Source: Meiothermus cerbereus DSM 11376 (GTDB lineage: Bacteria > Deinococcota > Deinococci > Deinococcales > Thermaceae). From it: a stretch of 64,000 nucleotides of DNA. The notes beneath the pieces are model-generated. The model saw only the letters and a list, made by a program, of their open reading frames with translations, had not been told where the DNA came from and did no database searches. The stretch lies in contig NZ_JHVI01000001.1 of the NCBI RefSeq assembly GCF_000620065.1, positions 1-64,000 on the forward strand, read 5' to 3'. Shown here piece by piece: positions 34,975-44,279 of this stretch (positions within the stretch are counted from its first letter, which is position 1; each line of letters opens with the position of its first letter). The translations under genes and the position numbers were made by a program.

Positions 34975-35496
34975 CTAGAGCCGCTCGAGCCAGGCTCTGC
35001 CCTGCCCCGGCGGCAAAACCGGCCACGCTTTTAGGCGCATGTGCCGCTCAATCTGCTGCACGGCCCGGCTGGCCTGCTCCACCCATTCGGCAGGATAGAG
35101 CGGGGCTTTGGCGGCGAACTCCTCGAGGTCGAAGGTCTGGCAGCGGTGGTCGGCCCTGCACTTCACGTCAATTTCCAGGTCGTATTGCCAGATGCAATCT
35201 GGCTCAAAGCGGGGTGGGGTCTGGATGTTCCAGTAGTATTCCAATACCCTTCCTGAAGCATCCAAATCCGGCCCACCCGAGTACCAGCGCCCCAGAAAAA
35301 AAGCTACATACGCCTGGTGGTCTACCCGCAGCACCCGGTTTTTGCTGACATGATGAAATTCAAAACCCAGGGGCATATGAACCAGCACTGCCTCCGGGCG
35401 AATCTCGCACACCCGAGCCTCCCACCAGTAGTGCACCTTATCGGCAGGATACTTCCAGAACTCGACGCGCAGGGTCTGGCCTGTCTGGTAGTTCAC
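34975..35496 (-). CDS. DUF402-family protein
   Basis: 173 aa from GTG 35496, chosen because TAGGAG lies just upstream; the frame is open to 35550. The body (YWWEARVCEIRPEAVLVHMPLG, WNIQTPPRFEPDCIWQYDLEIDVKC, FDLEEFAAKAPLYP) fits DUF402, a beta fold found in FomD-like nucleoside-phosphate hydrolases and RNA-linked proteins. Key acidic residues D-x-E-x-D (DLEIDV) are present. It starts 7 nt after the Uma2 stop, so the two form an operon. The substrate is unknown. Confidence 0.75.
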   Translation of the reverse strand: MNYQTGQTLRVEFWKYPADKVHYWWEARVCEIRPEAVLVHMPLGFEFHHVSKNRVLRVDHQAYVAFFLGRWYSGGPDLDASGRVLEYYWNIQTPPRFEPDCIWQYDLEIDVKCRADHRCQTFDLEEFAAKAPLYPAEWVEQASRAVQQIERHMRLKAWPVLPPGQGRAWLERL

Positions 35497-35503
35497 ATAA
35501 CTC

Positions 35504-36028
35504 CTACACCCACCACTCGAGCCCATCCTCCCCAAACGCCAGCGGCGCAACCCGTGTGCCCTTATCGAAGTAGATGGGCTGGTAGTCTGGGGCGCGGTAA
35601 ACTTCCAGCTTCTCTTCCAGCAGGTTCACAAGCCATACCTCTGGAATTCCCGCCTGGGCGTACAACGGCACCTTCAGGCTACGGTCTTGGGCCAGGGTGG
35701 TGTCGCTTACCTCGATCAGCAGTAGCACGTCCTGGGGATTGGGGTCGCGATCTTTGTAGGTAGAGAGGGGCGGTTTCAAGAGCATCAGGTCGGGCTCGGG
35801 CTCGGAGTCGGGCGCAACCATCAGTGAGCACTGCGGCATCACCACGGCACGTTCGGAAAAGGTTTTGACCAGCATCTCGGTGAGTGCCGTGACGAAATAG
35901 CGATGACGATAACCCATCGGCGACATGTGATAGACCTCACCATTCAACAGCTCCACCCGGCCCTGCCCCAAGGCCCCGGCGGCGTAGGCTTTGTGGTAGT
36001 CCTCGACGGTGAAACGGTGCTTCACCAT
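35504..36028 (-). CDS. Uma2-family (DUF820) putative endonuclease
   Basis: 174 aa with the PD-(D/E)xK-type core of Uma2 proteins: VELLNGEVYHMSPMGYRHR, EPEPDLMLLKPPL (catalytic PD), and LLLIEVSDTTLAQDRSLKVPLYAQAGIPEVWLV (E-x-x with the following Lys). The family is very common in cyanobacteria and Thermaceae, usually as many scattered copies of unknown function. TATACT ends 6 nt before the ATG, so it is leaderless and first in an operon with the DUF402 gene. Confidence 0.85.
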   Translation of the reverse strand: MVKHRFTVEDYHKAYAAGALGQGRVELLNGEVYHMSPMGYRHRYFVTALTEMLVKTFSERAVVMPQCSLMVAPDSEPEPDLMLLKPPLSTYKDRDPNPQDVLLLIEVSDTTLAQDRSLKVPLYAQAGIPEVWLVNLLEEKLEVYRAPDYQPIYFDKGTRVAPLAFGEDGLEWWV

Positions 36029-36034
36029 GGCTTT

Positions 36035-36040
36035 AGTATA
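36035..36040 (-). promoter_or_regulatory. Leaderless -10 box (TATACT, minus strand)
   Basis: TATACT on the minus strand is followed by AAAGCC and then the ATG at 36028. Confidence 0.6.
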
Positions 36041-36095
36041 GCAAGCTGGGTCGGGCCACTTTGAAATTTGGGGGAACTCGAGCTAAACTAGCGAA

Positions 36096-36115
36096 AACTA
36101 ACAAGCGTTAGTTTG
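36096..36115. promoter_or_regulatory. PaaR-like TetR operator upstream of paaA
   Basis: AAACTAAC-AAGC-GTTAGTTT is a perfect inverted repeat with 8-bp arms. The Thermus PaaR site is remembered as CNAACGNNCGTTNG; the core here, CTAACAAGCGTTAG, fits all but one fixed base. PaaR is a TetR-family repressor released by phenylacetyl-CoA. No paaR gene is in the window. Confidence 0.7.
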
Positions 36116-36131
36116 GCAAGTGGGAGGAAAG

Positions 36132-37097
36132 ATGCCAGTAAAGTACGGAGTACCCAGCGACCCCGATTACCCCGAGCGCCTGGCCGAGTTCGAAGCCCGC
36201 ATAAAGCGGGGCGAAAAGATCGAGCCCGGCGACTGGATGCCCGAAGAGTACCGCCGCCAGCTCATCCGCATGATTTCGCAGCACGCCCACTCCGAGGTGG
36301 TGGGAATGCTGCCGGAAGGGGCCTGGATTACCCGCGCCCCCACCCTCAAGCGCAAGATGATTCTGGTGGCCAAAGTGCAGGACGAAGCGGGCCACGGTCA
36401 GTACCTCTACCATGCCGCCGAGACCCTGGGCATCAGCCGTGAAGCTATGCTCGAGGCCCTTCTGTCGGGCAAGGCCAAATACTCCTCCATCTTCAACTAC
36501 CCCACCCTCACCTGGGCCGACATCGGCACCATCGGCTGGCTGGTAGACGGGGCAGCCATCAAGAACCAGACCATGCTGGCCCAGTGCTCCTACGGCCCCT
36601 ACAGCCGGGCCATGGTGCGCATCTGCGCCGAGGAGACCTTCCACCACAAACAGGGCAAGGAGATGGTGCTGCTGTACGCCAAAGGTACCCCCAAGCAGCG
36701 CCAGATGGCCCAGGACGCCATCAACCGCTGGTGGTGGCCCGCCCTGATGATGATGGGCCCCCACGATAAAGACAGCCCCAACACCGAAGTTTTGGTGCGC
36801 TGGGGCATCAAGACCAAGACCAACGACCAGGTACGCCAGGAGTTCATCAACGAGCACGCGCCCGAGATCCTCGAGGCCGGCCTCACCCTCCCCGACCCCG
36901 ACCTGCGCTACGACGAGGCCACGGGCAACTGGCTGCACGGCCCCATCAATTGGGACGAGTTCTGGCAAGTTGTGAAGGGCAACGGGCCCATGAACAAAGA
37001 GCGCTTAGAAGCCCGCCGGCGCGCCCATGCCGAGGGGGCCTGGGTGCGTGAAGCGTTAGAAGCATACGCCACACGGCAGACGGCCGTGGCCGTCTAA
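36132..37097 (+). CDS. paaA: Phenylacetyl-CoA epoxidase subunit PaaA
   Basis: 321 aa. It is the catalytic di-iron subunit that adds one oxygen atom to the ring of phenylacetyl-CoA. The two iron-binding sets are visible: E near [16 protein letters not shown]-x-x-H in [14 protein letters not shown], and E-x-x-H in [21 protein letters not shown] lies just before ATG 36132. It opens the paaABCD run and has a PaaR-like operator upstream. A 12-bp inverted repeat separates it from paaB. Confidence 0.95.
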   Translation: MPVKYGVPSDPDYPERLAEFEARIKRGEKIEPGDWMPEEYRRQLIRMISQHAHSEVVGMLPEGAWITRAPTLKRKMILVAKVQDEAGHGQYLYHAAETLGISREAMLEALLSGKAKYSSIFNYPTLTWADIGTIGWLVDGAAIKNQTMLAQCSYGPYSRAMVRICAEETFHHKQGKEMVLLYAKGTPKQRQMAQDAINRWWWPALMMMGPHDKDSPNTEVLVRWGIKTKTNDQVRQEFINEHAPEILEAGLTLPDPDLRYDEATGNWLHGPINWDEFWQVVKGNGPMNKERLEARRRAHAEGAWVREALEAYATRQTAVAV

Positions 37098-37101
37098 CAG
37101 C

Positions 37102-37165
37102 GAGGAAAGAGAATGGTGGAAAGCGGAAAGCAAAGTTAATCTCTTGGGTTTCTCTTTCCTCTTTT
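37102..37165 (+). terminator. Stem-loop between paaA and paaB
   Basis: GAGGAAAGAGAA (37102-37113) pairs perfectly with TTCTCTTTCCTC (37150-37161), which is followed by TTTT. The 36-nt loop is long. It may act as a partial terminator or as an mRNA end that protects the paaA message. Confidence 0.55.
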
Positions 37166-37182
37166 CCCGCATTTGAGGTTTT

Positions 37183-37764
37183 ATGGACACACAGTGGCCC
37201 CGCTGGGAAGTCTTCAAGCAGGACACCCCCCACAAGCCCCATCAGGCGGTGGGTTCGGTGCATGCTGCCGACCCCGAACATGCCCTCCTAACTGCCCGCA
37301 ACGTCTTCGCCCGGCGGCCCCAGGCCGTGAGCATGTGGGTGGCGCGGGCAGAAGATATCTACGCCTGGACCAAAGAAGAAATTGCCCAAAGCCAGCTCCT
37401 GCAAGCAGAACACGACAGGGCCTATAGCCCTCCTTCCTCGCCGCGCAAATATCTGGTTTTCCGCAAAACCAGCCACAAACGCTCCATGACCTTTGTAGAC
37501 CATGTGGGCGAGGTGGAGGCCCGCACACCCGAAGAGGCCCTGGCGCAGGCCCAGACTACTTTTACCGATGCAGAAGCATTGGCCTGGTGGGTTGTGCCCG
37601 CCGACAAGGTTTACCAGACCGACCCCAGCCCGGACACCATCGAAAGCTGGTTTGCCCCAGCCAAAGACAAAACCTACAAACAGCAACAGTTCTACGCCAC
37701 AGTGGGCTCACATATCAGCAAGCACAAGCTGGGGCGGGGGGTGGAAGATGACGAGTGCTGTTAA
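37183..37764 (+). CDS. paaB: Phenylacetyl-CoA epoxidase subunit PaaB (double-length)
   Basis: 193 aa, about twice the 95-aa E. coli PaaB. It contains two copies of the PaaB fold: [35 protein letters not shown] near the start, and [24 protein letters not shown] with [10 protein letters not shown] later. PaaB bridges the PaaA-PaaC core. Two-repeat versions occur in Thermaceae relatives. Its last codons overlap the start of paaC by 17 nt. GAGG lies before the ATG. Confidence 0.88.
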   Translation: MDTQWPRWEVFKQDTPHKPHQAVGSVHAADPEHALLTARNVFARRPQAVSMWVARAEDIYAWTKEEIAQSQLLQAEHDRAYSPPSSPRKYLVFRKTSHKRSMTFVDHVGEVEARTPEEALAQAQTTFTDAEALAWWVVPADKVYQTDPSPDTIESWFAPAKDKTYKQQQFYATVGSHISKHKLGRGVEDDECC

Positions 37765-38506
37765 AGAGGCCCTGATCGCCAAACTGACCGCCCTGGCCGA
37801 CGACGAGGTGATTCTGGCCCACCGCAACAGCGAGTGGACCGGCCACGGGCCCATTCTGGAAGAGGACATTGCCCTGGCCAACATCGTGCAGGACGAGCTG
37901 GGCCACGCCACCTTGTGGTTTGGCCTGCGCCAGCAGCTCGATGGCTCCGACCCCGACCGGCTGGCCTTCTTCCGCGACGCCAACGAGTACCGTTGCTGCG
38001 AGCTGGTCGAGCTACCTAAAGGCGACTGGGCCTTCACCATGCTGCGCCAGTACCTCTTCGACCTGTACGAAGCGCTCTGGCTCGAGGCCGCCCGGCACAG
38101 CAGCTATCCACCCTTAGCCGACGCCGTGCAAAAGATCATCCGCGAGGAGCGCTTCCACCTCCAGCATACCCAAGCCTGGGTGGAACGGCTGGGCCAGGGC
38201 ACCGAAGAATCCAACCGGCGCTTGCAACAGGCCCTGGATATGCAGTGGGGCTATGCCCAGCAGCTTTTTGTGCCCATCCCCGGCGAAGAGCTGCTGGTGG
38301 CCGAGGGCATCGTACCCGACCTGGCCCTGGTAAAAGAAGGTTGGCTCGAGCACAGCACCCGCCACCTGCAAAACGCTGGCCTCAAGCTGCCCATCAACCC
38401 CGGCTATCAACCCACCTCCCGCACCTACCACACCGAGCATCTGTGGAGCATCCTGGCCGAGATGCAGTCCACCGCCCGCTGGGATGCCGAAGCCAAGGTT
38501 TGGTAA
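37748..38506 (+). CDS. paaC: Phenylacetyl-CoA epoxidase subunit PaaC
   Basis: 252 aa from ATG 37748, inside the end of paaB. PaaC is the structural, ferritin-like partner of PaaA. Characteristic stretches: [45 protein letters not shown], and [20 protein letters not shown]. The longer open frame starting at 37502 is a shadow over paaB. It is followed by paaD after one base. Confidence 0.93.
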   Translation: MTSAVKEALIAKLTALADDEVILAHRNSEWTGHGPILEEDIALANIVQDELGHATLWFGLRQQLDGSDPDRLAFFRDANEYRCCELVELPKGDWAFTMLRQYLFDLYEALWLEAARHSSYPPLADAVQKIIREERFHLQHTQAWVERLGQGTEESNRRLQQALDMQWGYAQQLFVPIPGEELLVAEGIVPDLALVKEGWLEHSTRHLQNAGLKLPINPGYQPTSRTYHTEHLWSILAEMQSTARWDAEAKVW

Positions 38507-38507
38507 C

Positions 38508-39002
38508 ATGACCACCCTGCCCGATACCAAGCAAGTCTGGAAGGCTTTAGCCCAGATTCCCGACCCCGAGATTCCGGTAATCAACGTGGTCGAGATGGGC
38601 ATCGTGCGGGACGTGGTGATCGAGGGCCGCAAAGCCGTCATCACCATGACCCCCACCTTCTCGGGCTGCCCGGCCCTGCACCTGATCCGAGCACAACTGG
38701 AGCAAACCGCCCGCTCGCTGGGCTTCCAGGAAGTCGAGGTGCAGACCGTGCTCTCACCGCCCTGGAGCACCGACTGGATTACCCCCGAAGCCAAGGAACG
38801 CCTGCGCCAGTACGGCATTGCACCCCCCAAGCCCAGCAGCGAGCAGGACTTTTTGATAGAGCTCGAGCCCTCCCCCACCCCCTGCCCCCGTTGCGGCTCC
38901 CTTAACACATCGGTAAAGAACACCTTTGGCCCTACCTTGTGCAAAGCCATTTACGTCTGCAACAATTGCAAGGAGCCCTTCGAAAGCTTTAAGACCGTGT
39001 AG
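38508..39002 (+). CDS. paaD: Phenylacetate pathway iron-sulfur maturation protein PaaD
   Basis: 164 aa. The N-terminal MIP18 (DUF59) domain reads LAQIPDPEIPVINVVEMGIVRDV, then TPTFSGCPALHLI. The C-terminal zinc-ribbon-like part has CPRCGSLNTSVKNTFGPTLCKAIYVCNNC, with the four Cys expected in PaaD. PaaD helps to insert the Fe-S cluster of the PaaE reductase. No paaE gene follows here; the run ends and an unrelated lipoprotein gene comes next. Confidence 0.92.
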   Translation: MTTLPDTKQVWKALAQIPDPEIPVINVVEMGIVRDVVIEGRKAVITMTPTFSGCPALHLIRAQLEQTARSLGFQEVEVQTVLSPPWSTDWITPEAKERLRQYGIAPPKPSSEQDFLIELEPSPTPCPRCGSLNTSVKNTFGPTLCKAIYVCNNCKEPFESFKTV

Positions 39003-39118
39003 GCCGCAAGGACGTTATGCAACGCCCCTGCAAACCCATGTTGGGTCAAATGTAACTGAGTACCCCTCTGGCATGGGTGTACAATTTCATTGCTTCAAAA
39101 AGCGAGCAGGAGGAATTT

Positions 39119-39724
39119 ATGAAACGTAACTTGGCCTTGGGCGGTTTTCTGGTGTTAGCATTTGTGGGTTGTGGCCTGATTCCTCCCATTGATGTGGGGG
39201 ATGTGCTGGCGCTCAACGGAAAAACCACAGACATTACGCTGACAGGGACGGGTTCCGCATCCATCCAATCAACGGGCACAATCGGGGGCGCAAGCGCCAC
39301 TTTTACCTTTGATGACAACCTAAACCTCAACATTCCCCTCACGCCGAACAGCTTCAGCTACACGGTCGCCATAAGCAACGTGAACTTTGGTAGTGGCTGC
39401 ACCCTCACCGGCAACACCACCGTGCAAATCCAGAACTTCAAAGTGGTGCTATCCGACCCTGCCTTTACCGATCCCTCCAAGCAACCCAGCGCAACCGCAA
39501 GCAATTTGAGCTTTTCTGTCACGCTCAGTGGGGGCGCTTTCATCGTGAGCAACCTCTCGGGCAATGAGCTGGTATTCAACAACCTAGGCAATGTGGGCAC
39601 CATCCTCAAAGGAGGCGGCACCAACACCCTCACCCTCAGCGGAACCGTGAGCACGCACCCCAGTGTGGGGAGCTGCACGCTCACCATCACTTGGGGTGCT
39701 GGCAAAGGTACCATCAAGCTATAA
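39119..39724 (+). CDS. Putative lipoprotein, beta-rich
   Basis: 201 aa. AGGAGG stands 6 nt before ATG 39119. The signal peptide MKRNLALGGFLVLAFVGC ends in a lipobox-like FVGC. The mature protein is rich in Thr, Ser, Asn and Gly with alternating hydrophobic residues, consistent with a beta fold; two Cys (in FGSGCTLTG and VGSCTLTI) could form a disulfide. I do not recognise a family. It is a single gene between paaD and a convergent membrane protein. Confidence 0.7.
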   Translation: MKRNLALGGFLVLAFVGCGLIPPIDVGDVLALNGKTTDITLTGTGSASIQSTGTIGGASATFTFDDNLNLNIPLTPNSFSYTVAISNVNFGSGCTLTGNTTVQIQNFKVVLSDPAFTDPSKQPSATASNLSFSVTLSGGAFIVSNLSGNELVFNNLGNVGTILKGGGTNTLTLSGTVSTHPSVGSCTLTITWGAGKGTIKL

Positions 39725-39867
39725 ACAGGAGGCCCGTACCGATGGGGATCGTCCCACTGTCGAACAGCCGCGCAGCGGCCTATCCTAACAAAGTGCAGAG
39801 CGCTTGTTCCAGCACAACAAAAGCTGTCGCTGGGTAGTCGCGAGAGCTGTTCCCAATCGTGTGTTTT

Positions 39868-41139
39868 TCACCGCTGCGGCAGCTCGAAGTAGCGCCGCAA
39901 AAGGTCGCGCACCTCGGGGGGGAGGGGCTCGGACTCGAGGTACTTCTCGGCCTGGCGCTGCACGTTTTGCGGGGGCTGGCCCGAGGGCCAGGGGCTGGGC
40001 AGGGGCTGGGGTCTTCCCTGCCGGTTTTCCCCCCGGCCAAGCGGGGCCTCTCCTGCCGGGCGCTGTGCGTTGGTCGGAGGGCGCAAGGGAGGATTGGTTA
40101 CCTGGCCGCTCCCTTGCTCACCTCGAGGCTGGCTCTGGTCCGAAGCCTGCCCCTGACCCGGCTGCGGCCCAGGTTGCTGGGGCTGCGCCTGTCCAGGCTG
40201 GGCGGGCTGGGTTTGTCCAGGTTGAGGGGCAGTCTCTGAAGCCCGCGGCCCAGGTGCAGGGGGCGCCTGCTCCCCCTGCGAGCCCGTCTGAGGCGGCTGG
40301 GTTTGTCCAGGTTGTTGTGGCCTTGCCTGTCCAGGTTGTTGTGGCTGCACTTGTCCAGGTTGGGCAGGCTGCGCTTGTCCAGGTTGCCGGGGCTGTGCCT
40401 GACCGGGTTGGGATGTGGGCGGGCTCTGCTCCGCGGGGTTGGTCTCTGGCCCGGTCTGGTTGGGCTGGGGTTGGCCCGTGGGGGTATTTTGCGGCGATTG
40501 AACGGTGTTGGGTGCGGGCTGCTCACGGTTCTGCGAGCTTTGAGCGGTTTGCTCGGTACGGGCTGCGTCCTGAGCGGCGGGATTCTGGGTCTGATTCTGA
40601 TCTGCTGCCCCTTGCACACGCTCCTTTTCCGCAGGAGGGGCTTCCTCTGGGCCTTGCTCAGTTTGCAGGCCGGGGTTGGGTGGGGGTGGGCTCGAGGCAG
40701 AACCCCCATTTTGCGGCAGGGCATCGCCTGGGCCAGAAGGACTGTCAGCAACCACCGGCGGCGCTGCCGATGGCCAGTGCAGCGGGGGCAAAACCCAGGC
40801 CATTCCTACCAGGGCCAGGTAAGCCAGCGCCAGCACCCAGGGCCAGTTTGGCGGGCGCGCCTCGCGCAGGCTGGCTTCTGCTTCCGCTTGTAGCTGGCTC
40901 CGCCAGGGATGATGAAGCGGGGCTTCCAGCGCACTGCGGTAGGCCAGGCCATAGCGTCGGTCAAGCTCGGCCAGCGCACGCGGTTCTTCCCAGCGCGTGG
41001 GGTAGAGCAAGCCCAGCAAAGAGGCCAGCACCCAGGCCGGGTGTACCAGCAGGGCCAAAGGCAACAGCAAAAGGGCCAGTCCTGCGGCCAGCCAGAGCCG
41101 CACACGCCAAGCCCGCCTGATAGCCCACACGCGGTGCAT
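39868..41139 (-). CDS. Membrane protein with a long Pro/Gln/Gly-rich segment
   Basis: 423 aa from ATG 41139; ATG 41157 is the other choice. Three membrane helices lie in the first 130 residues. Then comes about 250 residues of low-complexity sequence in which PGQxQPxQ units repeat many times (nucleotides 40140-40420), and a short conserved-looking end, YLESEPLPPEVRDLLRRYFELPQR. The repetitive part is probably disordered and may span the periplasm. TACCCT ends 6 nt before ATG 41139. No family is recognised. Confidence 0.65.
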   Translation of the reverse strand: MHRVWAIRRAWRVRLWLAAGLALLLLPLALLVHPAWVLASLLGLLYPTRWEEPRALAELDRRYGLAYRSALEAPLHHPWRSQLQAEAEASLREARPPNWPWVLALAYLALVGMAWVLPPLHWPSAAPPVVADSPSGPGDALPQNGGSASSPPPPNPGLQTEQGPEEAPPAEKERVQGAADQNQTQNPAAQDAARTEQTAQSSQNREQPAPNTVQSPQNTPTGQPQPNQTGPETNPAEQSPPTSQPGQAQPRQPGQAQPAQPGQVQPQQPGQARPQQPGQTQPPQTGSQGEQAPPAPGPRASETAPQPGQTQPAQPGQAQPQQPGPQPGQGQASDQSQPRGEQGSGQVTNPPLRPPTNAQRPAGEAPLGRGENRQGRPQPLPSPWPSGQPPQNVQRQAEKYLESEPLPPEVRDLLRRYFELPQR

Positions 41140-41145
41140 ACCGCC

Positions 41146-41151
41146 AGGGTA
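41146..41151 (-). promoter_or_regulatory. Leaderless -10 box (TACCCT, minus strand)
   Basis: On the minus strand TACCCT is followed by GGCGGT and ATG (41139). Confidence 0.4.
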
Positions 41152-41203
41152 GGCCATACCGCCACAAAGTTATAGGGTGCAGTGCACCTTACGGCCCAAC
41201 CCG

Positions 41204-41449
41204 CTAGAGTTGTCGCAAAACCTCTTCTGCTTGCTGGAAGTAGGTGTCTTTGGGAATGAAGACATAACCCCCCAGGCTTTGGGCAGGGTAGTAGGCCACC
41301 TCGAGCGAGAGCTCTCGCCTTATCCCTTCAAAGCGGCGAAGCTGGGCCGGGTTAAAGGCAGGCCGGGGCCGAAGCTGCACCGCCTGGGACACACGCTCGA
41401 TAAGAAGGGCCAGATAGGCCGCGATTCCCCAGCTTTGAGCTGCTTTCAC
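41204..41449 (-). CDS. Small conserved-looking hypothetical protein (81 aa)
   Basis: It begins MKAAQSWGIAAYLALLIERV from a GTG codon and continues with charged amphipathic segments (FEGIRRELSLEVAYYPAQSLGGYVFIPKDTY) to EEVLRQL. TAGACT ends 7 nt before the GTG, a good leaderless promoter, which supports the start. No family is recognised. It lies between the Pro/Gln-rich membrane protein and the VWA gene, all on the minus strand. Confidence 0.6.
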   Translation of the reverse strand: MKAAQSWGIAAYLALLIERVSQAVQLRPRPAFNPAQLRRFEGIRRELSLEVAYYPAQSLGGYVFIPKDTYFQQAEEVLRQL

Positions 41450-41456
41450 AAGAGGT

Positions 41457-41462
41457 AGTCTA
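41457..41462 (-). promoter_or_regulatory. Leaderless -10 box (TAGACT, minus strand)
   Basis: TAGACT on the minus strand ends 7 nt before the GTG at 41449. Confidence 0.5.
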
Positions 41463-41510
41463 GTCGGAAACGGAAGGCAAAGGATGAGTTAGAGCAAATC
41501 TGCTGTCGCT

Positions 41511-42731
41511 CTAGTTCCGGCTAACCTTGCGGTTCAAAAAGTCCATCAGCACATACCGCCCGATGTTGCCGGGGGTGGTGAGGTAGGCCTTGCCCTTGGT
41601 GATCTGGGTGAGCTTCTTGACGAAGGCCAGCAACTCGGGCTCCCTTGCCAGCATAAAGGTGTGGATGGGAATGCCCTCCTTGCGGGCCAGGGTGGCCTCT
41701 TTTAGGGTCTCGGCCAGGATCACGGGATCGAGGCCCCAGGCGTTCTTGTAAATCTGGCCCGAAGGCAGGGTGAGCGCTGAGGGCTTGCCATCGGTGATCA
41801 TGATGATCTGCTTCATCTCGCCGCTCATCTTCTTGAGCATCTTGCGGGCCAGCTTGAGGCCCTCGGCGGTGTTGGTGTGGTAGGGCCCCACCTGCACGGT
41901 GGGGAGCCTGCCCAGCGGTACTTCCTCGGCGCTGTCGTGGAAGACCCCAAAGCGCACCTGGTCGCCGGGGTACTGGGTGCGGATCAGGTGGGCCAGGCCC
42001 AACGCCACGCGCTTGGCGGGGGTGAAGCGGTCTTCGCCGTAGAGAATCATGGAGTGCGAGCAGTCCAGCAGCACCACCGTGTTCATGGCGGCGGTGTACT
42101 CGGATAGCTCGATGGTCAGGTCGCGCTCCTCGATATTTTCCAGCCCCTTCATCACCACCTGCTTGAGCGTCTCGCCGATGTTGATGTTGGGTTGGTCGCC
42201 AAACTCGTAGGGCTTGGTCTCGCCGCTCGATTCCACCCCCGAGGCAAAGTGCCGCGTGACGTGCGCCCCTGGGGCGTTTTTGCCCAACGAACCCAGCAGG
42301 GTACGCAGGCTTTTGAGGCCCAGAAAGTCCACCGATTTGTTGGTGAGCTCGAGGCGGGTGTCCTGGGCCTCACCCCGCATACCTTGGCCCTGGGGGGCGG
42401 TGGGGTCGTTGCCGGGCAGCCGGATGAAGCCCTCGTCCTGTAGGCGTTGCATCAGGCGCTGCAGCTCCTGGCCCAGCCGGGTTTCCTGAAAGTTCTGGGC
42501 ATTGCGGGCCTCTTGCAGCCACTCCTCGGGAATGCGGTCTTGTTCCAGCAGGGCTTGCAGCAGCGCGTCCATCAGGTCTTCGGCGGTGGGGCCGCGGTTG
42601 GGGTCGGGCTGGTAGCGGTTGTAGGGGTCGGAAAAGCCCGAGTCCATCAGGAAGTCCTGGATCATGTCCATCAGGTCGGCGCCGGTGAGGTCGTCGAAGC
42701 CGGGTTCGTATTTGGAGTATCGGACGCGCAT
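41511..42731 (-). CDS. VWA-domain protein (chelatase D/CoxE-like)
   Basis: 406 aa. A helical N-terminal half (about 1-210) is followed by a von Willebrand A domain. Its metal-site motif D-x-S-x-S is intact as LLDCSHSM (D223, S225, S227), with Thr in NTAEGLKLA and Asp in MITDGKPSA completing the site. Proteins of this kind pair with MoxR/BchI-like AAA ATPases to insert metals or remodel proteins. It starts 17 bp after the AAA gene, with AAGGAG upstream, so the two form an operon. Confidence 0.85.
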   Translation of the reverse strand: MRVRYSKYEPGFDDLTGADLMDMIQDFLMDSGFSDPYNRYQPDPNRGPTAEDLMDALLQALLEQDRIPEEWLQEARNAQNFQETRLGQELQRLMQRLQDEGFIRLPGNDPTAPQGQGMRGEAQDTRLELTNKSVDFLGLKSLRTLLGSLGKNAPGAHVTRHFASGVESSGETKPYEFGDQPNINIGETLKQVVMKGLENIEERDLTIELSEYTAAMNTVVLLDCSHSMILYGEDRFTPAKRVALGLAHLIRTQYPGDQVRFGVFHDSAEEVPLGRLPTVQVGPYHTNTAEGLKLARKMLKKMSGEMKQIIMITDGKPSALTLPSGQIYKNAWGLDPVILAETLKEATLARKEGIPIHTFMLAREPELLAFVKKLTQITKGKAYLTTPGNIGRYVLMDFLNRKVSRN

Positions 42732-42748
42732 GGGTGGCTCCTTTGGGT

Positions 42749-44170
42749 TCAGTTGCCGCTTCCCCAGCGTTCGCGCTCCCGTTCGATGGGGGCGCTGTAG
42801 CTTTCTTCACCCCTGGCGATTTTTCTGCGGCCCGCCAGACCTTCGAGGATAAACTCCCCCGCCGCCACCAGGGCTTCGGGGGTGGACTGGGGTTCCAGTT
42901 TTTGGGCGGCAGCAATCAGCCCCGGCACTTTTTCCATTTCCTTCAGCACCGCTTTAGAGCTGCCCTCGGGCAGGGTGAGGAGGTTGCCCTCGGCGAAGTA
43001 CTGCACGATTTCATCCACCGGCAAGCCCCGGGCCCGTTCGCCATACGACAGGCCAAAGGCTTTGAGGAGCAAGTCCTTAGCCACCCGTTCGGCTCCCTGC
43101 AGCTCGCCCTCGTACTCCAGCTCGATTTTGCCGGTAATGGCCGGCAGCGCCGCATAGAGGTCTAAGGGCCGGGCCACCGGGCGCTCGCCCACCTGCAGCG
43201 CGCGGCGCTCGGCGTTGGAAGCCACCAGCTCGAGCAGGCTGATGGAGAGGCGCTGCGAGACCCCCGAGGTCTTGTCCACCCGCTTGTCCTCGCGGGCCAC
43301 AAAAGCCACCGCTTCCGAGGCCTCGGCCACGTAAGCGGGTATGTACATGCCTTCCTCTCGAGCCACCCAGGCTTCCTGAAGGGTGATGGAAAGGCCTTCC
43401 TCGAGGGTGCGGGGGTAGTGGGTGCGGATTTCCGAGCCGATGCGGTCTTTGAGGGGCGTGACGATCTTGCCCCGGGCGGTGTAGTCCTGGGGGTTGGCGG
43501 TGAAGGCAATCCACACATCGAGCATCAGCCGCACCGGGTAGCCCCGGATCTGCACATCGCCCTCCTGCAGGATGTTGAAGAGGGCCACCTGTACCTTGGG
43601 GGCCAGGTCGGCTACCTCGTTGATGCCAAAGATACCCCGGTTGGCCCGGGGCAGAAGGCCGTAGTGGACGGCTTCCAGATCACCCAGGCCGGTACCCCGC
43701 TTGGCCGCCTTGATGGGGTCGATGTCGCCCAGGATGTCGGCCACGGTGGTGTCGGGGGTGGCCAGCTTCTCTACATACCGCTCCGAGCGGGGAATCCAGA
43801 CGATGGGGGCCTCGTCGCCGGCTTCTTCCAGCAGGCGTTTGGCCTCTGCCGAGAGCGGAAAGAGGGGGTTATCGCGGATCTCGGTGGGCAGGGCGGGTAT
43901 CTCGTCGTCCAGGAGTTCGGTAAGCTGGCGCAGGATACGGCTTTTGGCCTGACCGCGCAACCCCAGCAGAATAAAGTTGTGGCGGGCCAGGATGGCATTG
44001 ACCAGGTTGGGAATTACCGAGTCGTCGTAGCTTTGAATACCAGGAAATAGTCGCTCACCTACACGAAGTTTGGCAATCAAGTTTTCCCGCGCCTCGTCCT
44101 TTACGCTACGGCGGAGTTTCTCCAGGGGGTAGGTGCGCTTGAGTTCTCCGAGGGTTCGGGCTTTGGTCAT
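42749..44170 (-). CDS. MoxR/Mg-chelatase-like AAA+ ATPase with unusual P-loop
   Basis: 473 aa. The P-loop reads GLRGQAKS (70-77): the usual Gly before Lys is Ala. The Walker B region reads [11 protein letters not shown], with Asn where Asp-Glu is usual. Other chelatase-type features are kept: [33 protein letters not shown], and a sensor-like [22 protein letters not shown]. It is followed by its VWA partner. TAGACT ends 6 nt before the ATG. The target (metal insertion or protein remodelling) is not known; no porphyrin gene is adjacent. Confidence 0.85.
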   Translation of the reverse strand: MTKARTLGELKRTYPLEKLRRSVKDEARENLIAKLRVGERLFPGIQSYDDSVIPNLVNAILARHNFILLGLRGQAKSRILRQLTELLDDEIPALPTEIRDNPLFPLSAEAKRLLEEAGDEAPIVWIPRSERYVEKLATPDTTVADILGDIDPIKAAKRGTGLGDLEAVHYGLLPRANRGIFGINEVADLAPKVQVALFNILQEGDVQIRGYPVRLMLDVWIAFTANPQDYTARGKIVTPLKDRIGSEIRTHYPRTLEEGLSITLQEAWVAREEGMYIPAYVAEASEAVAFVAREDKRVDKTSGVSQRLSISLLELVASNAERRALQVGERPVARPLDLYAALPAITGKIELEYEGELQGAERVAKDLLLKAFGLSYGERARGLPVDEIVQYFAEGNLLTLPEGSSKAVLKEMEKVPGLIAAAQKLEPQSTPEALVAAGEFILEGLAGRRKIARGEESYSAPIERERERWGSGN

Positions 44171-44176
44171 GGCTCA

Positions 44177-44182
44177 AGTCTA
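44177..44182 (-). promoter_or_regulatory. Leaderless -10 box (TAGACT, minus strand)
   Basis: TAGACT is followed by TGAGCC and the ATG at 44170. Confidence 0.6.
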
Positions 44183-44279
44183 GACCGGCTGGCCCCAAGA
44201 CTGTGTAAATCAGATTGGTATTGCGAAAAACGCACGTGGTAGAGCTGAACCAATGAACCAATACCAGCATCGGCAGTCT

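Noticed and set aside
36108-36968. 286-codon minus-strand frame
   Set aside because: It is the shadow of paaA on the other strand.
40140-40420. Minisatellite or CRISPR-like tract
   Set aside because: It is explained by codons for PGQxQPxQ in an open frame.
44206-44270. TGGTATTG/CAATACCA inverted repeat
   Set aside because: Only 8 bp over a long loop. It is too weak to separate from chance.
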